From Dehalococcoidia bacterium (GTDB lineage: Bacteria; Chloroflexota; Dehalococcoidia; UBA2979): a stretch of 64,000 bases of DNA. Of this stretch, positions 56,924 to 64,000 are shown in pieces. Position 1 is the first letter of the stretch, and each line of letters begins with the position of its first letter. Made by a program: the position numbers and the translations under genes. The notes beneath the pieces were generated by a model. It was not told where the DNA came from. It did not search any database and saw only the letters and a program-made list of their open reading frames with translations. The stretch spans positions 62,001 through 126,000 of the forward strand of contig JANQNP010000022.1 in NCBI GenBank assembly GCA_028279505.1, given 5' to 3'.

Positions 56924-57390
56924 GGGCGACCGCGGCTGCGAGGGCGCTTGTGCCTTCGGCGTTCCTCATCATGATCCGCCATCGCCGTCCGCACCGCGAA
57001 GATCACCACGAAGACGGGGAACGCGGCGGCCCATGTCAGGTATAGCGGACCCCCACCGCCGAGCGTCAGAAGGAGCCCGACCCCAATCGCATAGACTGCG
57101 GCCAACGGCAGACGCTTCGGGAATTCCTCCCAGAGCCAGGGCGCGTCGTTCCTCAACCACTTCGACGCTCGTTCCGCCCGGGGCAGCGGCCTGGTTGTGG
57201 AGCGGGGCGGCTCCGCCAGCGCGGCGTGGCGGTTGATCTCGGCACCGGCGGAGAGGTGCTCCCAACGCCCGTCGCGCTGCCGGATCGGTAGTCCGCAAAG
57301 CTCGCTCACGTGCCCGTCGTGAAGAGCGAAGTCGCGATAGAGGCGGCCGCAAACTACGCAGGCGAGGCAGCTCAGTTGTGGCGATTCCAG
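56920..57390 (-). CDS. Zinc-ribbon membrane protein, probable CTG start
   Basis: About 156 residues. The frame upstream of GTG 57309 encodes LSCLACVVCGRLYRDFALHDGHVSELCGLPIRQRDG, a C-x2-C-x2-C ... H ... C zinc ribbon, which the GTG start would cut. No ATG, GTG or TTG exists in that upstream part before a TAG; a CTG at 57390 has GGAG 7 bases upstream. Two hydrophobic helices follow (LPLAAVYAIGVGLLLTLGGG and LYLTWAAAFPVFVVIFAV) and a basic tail ends the protein. Couples by TTGA to the histidine phosphatase. Family not recognised. Confidence 0.6.
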   Translation of the reverse strand: MESPQLSCLACVVCGRLYRDFALHDGHVSELCGLPIRQRDGRWEHLSAGAEINRHAALAEPPRSTTRPLPRAERASKWLRNDAPWLWEEFPKRLPLAAVYAIGVGLLLTLGGGGPLYLTWAAAFPVFVVIFAVRTAMADHDEERRRHKRPRSRGRP

Positions 57391-57432
57391 CCCACGACTC
57401 CAATCTCTTGATCGAACTCGGCGCTCCGCTAG

Positions 57433-59454
57433 CTAGTGCGCACCATTCCCGTGCGCCCCGTGGTCGCACGTGCACTCCCCCACTAGGTGCCCGCACGCCA
57501 TCCGCGACGGCGCCACGTCGAGCCCGGGGTTCGTGTCGAAGAACCCCCACGGCCGGAGGGCAAAGCCGCTCCGGTGGACCGGCGCGACCGGGAAGTCTTC
57601 CGGCCGAACGATGTGCGTCGTCCCCACCACGTACCACAGCACCACGTCCTGCCGCTCGAGGGCGCGCTGCGCTGAGACGAACGACGGAATCCCGTCGCCC
57701 CCCGTCGTTTGCGAGGGGTATGCACCGCCCGCGTACAGCTCGTCCGGAGCCTCGCGCGTCACCCACAGCTGCTTCGTGGCGAACTCCGCCCGCTTCGCGA
57801 CGGCTGACTCCGGTCCCGCCATCATGTCCGCGGTCTCGCCCGGGAACAGCGCGTAGGCGACCGGCTCGCCGACGGCGTTGGTCCTCGAGGGGTTGGCGAT
57901 CCGCCAGTGGCGCGCGGTCGGCGAGTGCACCTTCCGCCCAGACTCGCGCTCCGAGCGGATCGGCGTGACGACCGCTTCGAAGACGTTGTGGTGCTCGTTG
58001 TCGGGCCCGGGCGGGAGCGGGCGCGACTCCACCTCTTGGACGGTGTTCTTCGTGCCGTCGATGTCCATGTCCATGCGCACGCAGAAGAAGTGCTGGTGGA
58101 TCGGCCCGGCGAGGTTCTTCGCAACCATCTGGGCGCTGCCCGACGGTGCCCCGCGACCAACGGCCATCGTCTGAATGATGCCGGTCAGCTTGATCTCGTG
58201 CTCGATCGAGCCGTCCTCATAGAAGTACCAGTAGAAGCCGTAGTCGTAGTTGCCGACGGTCGCCCAGCTCGAGACCACGAGGCGACGCGACCGGCGCACT
58301 TCGGCGGCCCCGTCGTTCGCCCCATTGGTGTGCTTCCAGAGGACGTTGAAGTCCTCCTCGTGGATGCAGATCGCGTTCTCGATCGTCCGCGTCCCGTCGC
58401 GCGGCTCGGCGACGAGCCCATCGAGGTACACGATCTCCCCAAGGCAGTCGCACCCGAGCGTCAGCGAGTTGGTCGTCCGCCCGAGGCCGATCTCCCCGCT
58501 GTCGAAGGCGTTCTTCCAGTACTGGCCCGGCGAGTTGTCGCCGTACGGCACGACCATCTCCGACAGGCTCATCCGGTAGCAGATCGAACGCAGCTCACCC
58601 CTCGCGTCAGCATCTCCGGAAGCGGGGCTCGCCGGGTCCTCGTACCCGACCTGGTGGATGACCAGCCCCTCACGCGGATGGTGCGAAACGCGCATCCGCC
58701 ACCGCTGCCAGCTCAGCTCGTGGCCCTCGAGGGTGAACGACACGCCCTCGCTCTGGACGATGTCGAGCGGCTTCAGGTCGTCGCGCACCGGCTGCTGCGA
58801 CTCGAGGTCGTAGCGGATGTCCGCCTCCGGGATCGGCGCATTCCCCTCGTCGACGAGGTGCAGCACGCGCTGCTCGTTGAGGTCGACGACGGCAACGAGC
58901 CCCTCCACCGGGCGGGCGTAACCGTTCGAGGCCTGCTCGTCGCGCACGTAGCTGATGCCGCGGAGGATGCGGTGCCCCTGCTCGCGCGGGTCGCCGAAGT
59001 TGCCGGCGGGCCACGGATCGATCTGGACGAGGTCCAGGTTCTCGACCCCGCGCCGCTTCATCGCCGCGCGCCAGCCCTTGTCGGCCCGGATCACGCGGTC
59101 GGCGTCCATGTACTCGTCCATCGTCGGCGACGGCTGCGCGCCGGGCTGGTGAACCCACGACTCGAGTCGATCCGTCGCGAGGTTCGCGACGCCCTCGTAG
59201 AGCTTGCCGTCGGCCCGATCGATCGCGACGACGAAGGCGCGGCGGACAATCGGATCGCCCGGCGAGAAGGCGAGCACGTCGCGCTTCAGCGGCTCCCGCA
59301 GCGCGATGCTGACGACTCGGAGCTGGCGCGACGTGTGGCGGCCTCGGACAAGCGCGGCGGCCTGCTCCATCTCGGGAGCGGTGAGCGGATCGAGCGGGTG
59401 ACGAGCACCCTCGGCGACTGGAGATGCGGCTTCGGACTTCGCGGCGACGACCAT
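57433..59454 (-). CDS. Copper-containing primary amine oxidase
   Basis: 673 residues. VGNYDYGFYWYF contains Tyr403, the residue that becomes topaquinone; copper ligands are His453 and His455 (IHQHFFCVRMDMDIDG) and His614 (GTTHIVRPEDF), with the spacing of Arthrobacter enzymes. The catalytic base region is MVVPYGDNSPGQYWKNAFDSGEIGLG. It oxidises primary amines to aldehydes, ammonia and peroxide. No signal peptide. The last 22 residues (CGHLVGECTCDHGAHGNGAH) form a His/Cys tail not found in typical members. AAGGGGG precedes the ATG. Confidence 0.93.
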   Translation of the reverse strand: MVVAAKSEAASPVAEGARHPLDPLTAPEMEQAAALVRGRHTSRQLRVVSIALREPLKRDVLAFSPGDPIVRRAFVVAIDRADGKLYEGVANLATDRLESWVHQPGAQPSPTMDEYMDADRVIRADKGWRAAMKRRGVENLDLVQIDPWPAGNFGDPREQGHRILRGISYVRDEQASNGYARPVEGLVAVVDLNEQRVLHLVDEGNAPIPEADIRYDLESQQPVRDDLKPLDIVQSEGVSFTLEGHELSWQRWRMRVSHHPREGLVIHQVGYEDPASPASGDADARGELRSICYRMSLSEMVVPYGDNSPGQYWKNAFDSGEIGLGRTTNSLTLGCDCLGEIVYLDGLVAEPRDGTRTIENAICIHEEDFNVLWKHTNGANDGAAEVRRSRRLVVSSWATVGNYDYGFYWYFYEDGSIEHEIKLTGIIQTMAVGRGAPSGSAQMVAKNLAGPIHQHFFCVRMDMDIDGTKNTVQEVESRPLPPGPDNEHHNVFEAVVTPIRSERESGRKVHSPTARHWRIANPSRTNAVGEPVAYALFPGETADMMAGPESAVAKRAEFATKQLWVTREAPDELYAGGAYPSQTTGGDGIPSFVSAQRALERQDVVLWYVVGTTHIVRPEDFPVAPVHRSGFALRPWGFFDTNPGLDVAPSRMACGHLVGECTCDHGAHGNGAH

Positions 59455-59513
59455 CGGGTGCCCCCTTCGGGATGCGATGGGGACACCGTACCGGAGCTCC
59501 GCCGAGGCGGTGG

Positions 59514-60722
59514 CTAGCTGTTGTTCATGATGAACAGCGGCGACCCCTCGAAGCTCTGGTAGTGCGGCCGCAGGCGGTCCCGGTTGTAGTGCTGATCGAC
59601 GTCGACTCGCTTCGCCGAGGCGGTCACCACCTCCAGCGGCGCATGGTCGTAGCGACCATCCTGCAGGCACACCAGCCGCCCGCTCTCCCCTTGGAGGATC
59701 AGATCGAGCGCCGTGTTCCCGTACGCCATCCCCACCAGGGAATCGATCGCGTCGGGATCCCCGGACCGTACGAGGTAACCGAGCTTCTGGTTCACCACGT
59801 TCACCGTCTCGCCACCCGTGTACTGCGGCGAGCGTCGCTTCAACTCCTCAGCGACGACGTCACCGATCCCGCCGAGCTTCCGGTGCCCGTACGCGTCCGA
59901 CGCCGTGCCCTCGAACACCATATCGTCGTCGCCCGACGCCGCGCCCTCGAAGGCCGCGCCCTCGGAGACCAGCACCACCGAGTAGGAGTTCGGGTTCTCG
60001 TCGCGGTCTTCGCAGAGCAACTCGGTCAGCCGATCCATGTCGAAGCGGTGTTCCGGGATCACGCACCGGTTCGACGCGCCAGCCATCGCCGGCAGCATCG
60101 CCGTGTACCCCGCGTAGCGACCAAACACCTCGAGCACGAGGAACCGCTCGTGCGACCCCGCCGAGGTACGCAGCCGGTTGGTGAGTTCGACCGTGCGCGT
60201 CACGCAGGTGCTGAAGCCGATGCAGTAGTCCGTGCCCGGCACGTCGTTGTCCATCGTCTTCGGGATCCCGACGACGTTCACCCCCTCCTCGTGCAGCCGC
60301 ACGCCGTAGCTGAGCGTGTCGTCGCCGCCGATCGGGATCAGGGTGTCGACCCCGAGGTGTTCGAGGTTCGCGAGCACCTCCGGCGTCAGGTCGTTGACCT
60401 CCTCGGTGTAGCGATCCGCGAGGTGCGCAGGCACGTCCGCGCGCTTCACTGCGCTCGGCCTCGTTCGCGAGGTATGTAGGAACGTCCCGCCCGCGTGGCC
60501 GACCTCGTTCACCAGCTCCTCGGTCAGTGGCAAGGCGTGTCGCGTGTGGTCGGCCGCGTCGCGATCCAGGTCGACCAACCCGGCCCACCCTCGGCGGATC
60601 CCCAGCACCCGGTAGCCCTCGCGCAGCGCGCGCAGCGTGACCGCCCGGATCGCCGGGTTCAGCCCCGGCACGTCCCCACCCCCGGTCAGGATCCCGATCG
60701 TCCGATCCCCCGCACGAACCAC
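59514..60722 (-). CDS. Phosphofructokinase, PPi-dependent signature
   Basis: 402 residues from GTG at 60722 with GGAGG 8 bases upstream. IGILTGGGDVPGLNPAIRAV binds the donor phosphate; LIPIGGDDTLSYG has Asp135 where ATP enzymes have Gly (E. coli Gly104); VVGIPKTMDNDVPGTDYCIGF has Lys155 where ATP enzymes have Gly (Gly124). That Asp/Lys pair is the known mark of pyrophosphate-dependent enzymes. FGRYAGYTAM and PEHRFDMDRL follow. It would phosphorylate fructose 6-phosphate reversibly with PPi in glycolysis or gluconeogenesis. Confidence 0.9.
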   Translation of the reverse strand: MVRAGDRTIGILTGGGDVPGLNPAIRAVTLRALREGYRVLGIRRGWAGLVDLDRDAADHTRHALPLTEELVNEVGHAGGTFLHTSRTRPSAVKRADVPAHLADRYTEEVNDLTPEVLANLEHLGVDTLIPIGGDDTLSYGVRLHEEGVNVVGIPKTMDNDVPGTDYCIGFSTCVTRTVELTNRLRTSAGSHERFLVLEVFGRYAGYTAMLPAMAGASNRCVIPEHRFDMDRLTELLCEDRDENPNSYSVVLVSEGAAFEGAASGDDDMVFEGTASDAYGHRKLGGIGDVVAEELKRRSPQYTGGETVNVVNQKLGYLVRSGDPDAIDSLVGMAYGNTALDLILQGESGRLVCLQDGRYDHAPLEVVTASAKRVDVDQHYNRDRLRPHYQSFEGSPLFIMNNS

Positions 60723-60844
60723 GAGTATTCGCCTCCACTCCGCCTCGCCTGGTCGATGCTCGCGAGGACGGCGCACGACTGCGCCCGTCCACCACGTACG
60801 CTACCGTCCGCATCGACGCCGAACAGTGGCCGAAAGGACCGAGA

Positions 60845-61657
60845 ATGAGCGACGAACCGCGAGTCCACTACGAAACCCGCGAGGACGGCCAGATCGGCGT
60901 CGTCTCTATGGCGCGCGTCCGCTACCGCAACGCCCTGAGTCCGCAGATGATGCGCGACATCGAATCGGCTCTCGCCGAGGCGAACGCCGACCCGGACGTG
61001 CGCGTCATCATCCTCCGCGGCGAAGGGCCCAGCTTCAGCGCCGGGCACGACCTCGGGAGTCCCGACGTCGGCGACCGCGAGCTCGCCAACCAGGCGAAGA
61101 TGGCCGAGAAGTACAACGCGAACCGCGCGCTCGACCCCGACCCCTTGCTCCGCTTCCGCGCCGTCCCGAAGCCGACGATCGCGATGGTGCACGGCCACTG
61201 CATCTACGCCGCATGGATGCTCGCCAGCGCGATGGACCTCGTCTTCGCCGCCGACGACGCGCAGTTCCTCGCGACCAACTTCCAGTACTTCAGCGTCCCC
61301 TGGGACCTCGGCGCCCGCCGCGCCAAGCATCTGCTGTTCGAGAACCGGTTCATCACCGGCGCCGAGGCCCATGAACTCGGCTTCGTCCAGGCCGTCTACC
61401 CGCCCGACCAGCTCGAGGCGGAGACGATCGCCTACGCGCTCCGCGTCGCGGAGATGGACCCGTTCCAGCTCCAGATGATCAAGCACTCCATCAACCAGAT
61501 GCAGGAGATCCAGGGCTACACGGCCCACATCATGTCGTCGCACTCCGACCGCATGGTCCGCGGCGCCAACGAGATCCCCGTGACCGGCGAACAGACCGAG
61601 GGCAGCGGCCGACGCCTCTACCTCAACGTCGAGCGCGCCCGCTCCCGCGGCCAGTAG
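60845..61657 (+). CDS. Enoyl-CoA hydratase/isomerase family protein
   Basis: 270 residues. IGVVSMARVRYRNALSPQMMRDIESAL and FSAGHDLGSPDVG define the crotonase core, then VHGHCIYAAWMLASAMDLVFAADDAQFLAT. Both acidic catalytic positions of hydratases appear replaced, and the loop after FSAGHDL (residues 70-100) is extended, as in the 3475-4404 protein. Likely a CoA-thioester processing enzyme other than a simple hydratase. AAAGGA precedes the ATG. Transcribed alone. Confidence 0.85.
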   Translation: MSDEPRVHYETREDGQIGVVSMARVRYRNALSPQMMRDIESALAEANADPDVRVIILRGEGPSFSAGHDLGSPDVGDRELANQAKMAEKYNANRALDPDPLLRFRAVPKPTIAMVHGHCIYAAWMLASAMDLVFAADDAQFLATNFQYFSVPWDLGARRAKHLLFENRFITGAEAHELGFVQAVYPPDQLEAETIAYALRVAEMDPFQLQMIKHSINQMQEIQGYTAHIMSSHSDRMVRGANEIPVTGEQTEGSGRRLYLNVERARSRGQ

Positions 61658-61712
61658 CCGCGAGTTCGATCCCCCCGAGGTCCAGCCACCGAGGGTCGCG
61701 GGCGACCGGCGC

Positions 61713-63566
61713 TTACGCCGCCCGGTCCGCCGAGGCGATCCGAGCCTCGTTCCCACCCGCCTGCTTCGCCGCGTACATCGCCTGATCGGCAGCCTCGAGG
61801 AGCGCCTCCACCGTCGTCCCGTGCTCCGGATAGCGAGCGAGCCCGACGCTCGTCCCGATCTCGACGGTCTCCCCATGCACGAAGTACGGCGCGGTGAGCG
61901 TCTCGATGATCTGACGCGAAATCGCCTCCACCGCAATCACGTCGAACCCGTTGCTGATCAGGATCGTGAACTCGTCACCACCGAGGCGCGCGACCACGTC
62001 GTCGACCCGCAGTACGCCCAGCAACCGCGACGACACCTGCCGCAGCAACTCGTCGCCGGCCGCGTGACCGAGCTGGTCGTTCACCGGCTTGAACCCATCG
62101 AGGTCCAAGAACAGGATCCCGAAGCGCGAGTTGGTCGCCGCCGCTGACTCCACCGCCTCGCTCACCAGCTCGATGAAGCGACCCCGGTTGAGCAAACCCG
62201 TCAGCGGATCGCGCGCCGCCGTCTCCTGCAGCTCGCCGACCGTCTCCTCCAACGCCGCCGACCGTCGCTCGGAATGGACCAGCTTCGAGGCGAGCTGGTT
62301 CGTCATGGTGCGCAGCGCCATTCCCAGTCGATCCTGCGGCGAGCGCGGTTTGATCTCCCGCGTGAGATCGCCATTCGCGATCCCCTGCGCCGAATCGGCC
62401 ACGTGGTGCAGGTACTGGTCCAGCAGCCCGTACGCTCGCCCGATCTCCCCGATCGCATCGCTCGAGTCCGGCAACTCGACCCCCGAGAGGTCCCCGGTCG
62501 AAGCCGCCCGCGCCCCGACGGCGAGCCGCTCGAGGGGGCGCGAGATCGATCGGCTCACGCGCAGCGCCCCGATCGCGATCAGCCCGATCAACGCGACCGC
62601 CAGCCCGGCGATCACGATCAGCTCCCGCTCCGCCGCCGCCACGACCTGCTGCGCGTCGTCGACGAGCCGCTCCCGGAACTCGGTCGTGCTGGCGTTCAGC
62701 TCATCCACCCGAGGCTGCGTGGACGCCCGCCACTCAAGCGGACTGATGGTCGACCCCGTCACCCCGCCGGCAGGCTTCGCTGGACGCCGGTTGGTCGGCG
62801 GACCCAGCTGCGGTACGTCGCTGGACACCTCGCCCGACACGTGTGGCGGCGGGTTGACCTGCCGCGCTTGCTCGAGGAAGAACTCATCGGTCTGCGCAAG
62901 CGTCGCCAACAGGATCCACTCGCGCGCCCCCTCCTGGGGCGAGGCAACGAGGATCGTGCCCCACGCGCGCGCCTGGATGAACGACTCCGCGCTCACGAGC
63001 GCCGAGGTGTAGGCCAGCAGCTCCTGGGTCGGACCGCTGTCGCCCTCCGCGCCAAGCGCCACCTTGAGGTCTTCCAGGTATCCCGCGATCACCAGCGTGT
63101 AGATGTGCATCACGTCGGCGGGCGGCAGCACCCGCCGATCGACCAGCTGGCGCAGGTCGTCCACGCGCTCGAGCGGGCCGCCCTCAATCGCCAGCGCGTT
63201 GATCGGGAAGCCGCGCAGATCGAACGGTGGGACCTCCATCGATAGTCCCGCCACCGCGATTGCCCGGTCCGCGCCAACCCGAGCGTCGTGCAAATCGGCA
63301 CGCAGCTCCGGCGGCAGCTCCCAGTGACCGGAGAGCGTCAGGACGTGCGCCGTCGCCTCGCGCTCGTGCTGCAACTCGGAGATGGCCGTCTCGATCAGCG
63401 CCGCGGTCCCCAGGTGCTCGACCAGCTCCTCACCGGAGTGTCGCTCATCCCAGAGCTCGGTCAGCCGCACGCCGGCCACGATCGCGACGACCAGCAACGG
63501 CGCGGCCACCAGCGCCGCGAGGCGCCAGGCAAGTGGCACTCGCTCCAATGAGATTCCGCGTGCCAC
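61713..63566 (-). CDS. Diguanylate cyclase with extracellular nitrate/ligand-sensor-like domain and HAMP
   Basis: 617 residues. N-terminal helix (LAWRLAALVAAPLLVVAIVAGVRL), an outside all-helical domain (about 35-300, NIT-like), second helix (LIVIAGLAVALIGLIAIGALRV), HAMP (about 345-410) and a GGDEF domain with RLGGDEF at about 527-533. RVDD five residues before GGDEF is a complete I-site, so product feedback is expected. Makes cyclic-di-GMP in response to an outside signal. Start is uncertain: GTG 63566 is favoured; a GTG at 63674 would add 36 hydrophilic residues. Confidence 0.88.
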   Translation of the reverse strand: MARGISLERVPLAWRLAALVAAPLLVVAIVAGVRLTELWDERHSGEELVEHLGTAALIETAISELQHEREATAHVLTLSGHWELPPELRADLHDARVGADRAIAVAGLSMEVPPFDLRGFPINALAIEGGPLERVDDLRQLVDRRVLPPADVMHIYTLVIAGYLEDLKVALGAEGDSGPTQELLAYTSALVSAESFIQARAWGTILVASPQEGAREWILLATLAQTDEFFLEQARQVNPPPHVSGEVSSDVPQLGPPTNRRPAKPAGGVTGSTISPLEWRASTQPRVDELNASTTEFRERLVDDAQQVVAAAERELIVIAGLAVALIGLIAIGALRVSRSISRPLERLAVGARAASTGDLSGVELPDSSDAIGEIGRAYGLLDQYLHHVADSAQGIANGDLTREIKPRSPQDRLGMALRTMTNQLASKLVHSERRSAALEETVGELQETAARDPLTGLLNRGRFIELVSEAVESAAATNSRFGILFLDLDGFKPVNDQLGHAAGDELLRQVSSRLLGVLRVDDVVARLGGDEFTILISNGFDVIAVEAISRQIIETLTAPYFVHGETVEIGTSVGLARYPEHGTTVEALLEAADQAMYAAKQAGGNEARIASADRAA

Positions 63567-63725
63567 GTCCGATCCGTCTCGCCTCGATACCGCACACCGG
63601 CGGGTTCGACGATCCTCGACAGACTGACGGGATTCTGAATGAGGACGCGCACCGATCAGCCGCGCGCTGCTCACATCGTCAGCAACCGCCGTCGGGCTGG
63701 GTCAGGCCGCGCGAGGCGAGTCGCG

Positions 63726-64000
63726 CTAGCTCTTCGCGGGCTCCGGCTTCGGGTTCGCCTCGCGCCACGCGAACCACTTCGTGGTCGGCAGCGTGCCCGC
63801 CTTGAACTGCGCCAGCGTCTCCTCGAAGACGCGATCGACCTCGGCGAGGAAGTCGTCGTAGCTACCGTTGTTGTGGAACACGTGATCGGCCGCCGGCGCC
63901 CGGTCGGTCCACTTCCGCTGCGCGCCGAGGCGCTGCTGCGCCTCCTCCTCGCTGAAGTTGTTGCGCTCGATCAGTCGAGGCAGCGCGATCTCATCCTCCG
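63726..64000 (-). CDS. coaE: Dephospho-CoA kinase, C-terminal part (gene continues past the window)
   Basis: The minus-strand frame open at base 64000 ends in TAG at 63726. It reads LPRLIERNNFSEEEAQQRLGAQRKWTDRAPAADHVFHNNGSYDDFLAEVDRVFEETLAQF, the C-terminal half of CoaE: the R-x-x-x-R-x-x-x-S-E-E-x-A segment, Q-x-x-x-x-x-x-A-D-x-V-x-x-N-N-G, and a closing helix. About 90 residues are present. CoaE phosphorylates dephospho-CoA in the last step of CoA synthesis. The Lys/Pro-rich tail (TTKWFAWREANPKPEPAKS) is an extension. Confidence 0.85.
   Translation of the reverse strand, partial: EDEIALPRLIERNNFSEEEAQQRLGAQRKWTDRAPAADHVFHNNGSYDDFLAEVDRVFEETLAQFKAGTLPTTKWFAWREANPKPEPAKS

Noticed and set aside
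57907..59517. Long open frame antisense to the amine oxidase gene (over 500 codons)
   Set aside because: It is His/Arg/Val-rich with no recognisable motif; long antisense frames are expected in GC-rich coding DNA. The same applies to 18513-19985, 12587-13861 and 41775-43193.
1..64000. Mobile element, prophage, CRISPR array or toxin-antitoxin pair
   Set aside because: No transposase, integrase, terminal repeats, spaced direct repeats or small overlapping toxin-antitoxin-like pair was found on reading both strands.

Overview
The window is 64 kb of very GC-rich (roughly two thirds G+C) bacterial chromosome, packed with short-spaced protein genes on both strands. It holds no rRNA, tRNA, CRISPR array, insertion sequence or phage gene that I can see. 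The content is that of a free-living heterotroph: three enoyl-CoA hydratases, a double CaiB/BaiF CoA-transferase, a two-subunit 3-oxoacid CoA-transferase, a luciferase-like monooxygenase, alpha/beta hydrolases, MMPL/RND and MFS exporters, a copper amine oxidase and a PPi-type phosphofructokinase. My best guess is a Chloroflexota (Dehalococcoidia-like) genome, with a deep-branching actinobacterium as the alternative. There is no marker gene, so this is inference only.

Layout. 1-10 kb: end of a glycosyltransferase, two divergent RDD membrane proteins, and a run of single metabolic genes. 10-14 kb: an ArsR-type repressor translationally coupled to a nuclease-fold-like protein, divergent from a two-MFS operon across a palindromic operator. 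14-20 kb: a lipoprotein and two convergent MMPL/RND exporters separated by a hairpin. 20-25 kb: a CDGSH protein, a VOC/degenerate-MocR pair and an ABC exporter. 26-30 kb: a five-gene enzyme operon facing a YihY-family protein. 31-38 kb: a membrane-tethered LuxR-type regulator, then a locus (yedK, lipoprotein, BKACE) that was duplicated in tandem and partly deleted, leaving two paralogous lipoproteins and a scar of two gene fragments. 39-48 kb: MscL, Ldh-family dehydrogenase, a prepilin-peptidase-like protein, and a leftward CoA-dependent catabolic cluster. 48-64 kb: PEP-mutase-like protein plus MFS, MerR plus aldo/keto reductase, aminotransferase, epoxide-hydrolase-like enzyme, zinc-ribbon protein plus phosphatase, amine oxidase, phosphofructokinase, a diguanylate cyclase and the end of coaE.

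How the genes work together. The clearest functional groups are the leftward cluster of monooxygenase, CoA-transferase, NHL protein and double CaiB (41.7-48.4 kb), which looks like oxygenation followed by CoA activation of an acid; the rightward operon at 26.2-29.9 kb (FMN protein, DinB, hydrolase, serine hydrolase, thioesterase); and several regulator-target pairs (ArsR, MerR, MocR-like).

Genome-wide habits seen here are a strong preference for TAG stops, several convergent genes that share one CTAG, small tandem duplications at gene ends, frequent ATGA/GTGA/TTGA gene overlaps, GC-rich hairpins without U-tracts, some apparently leaderless promoters (TAGACT 6 bases before ATG), and three reading frames whose homology-like N-termini lie upstream of any ATG/GTG/TTG.
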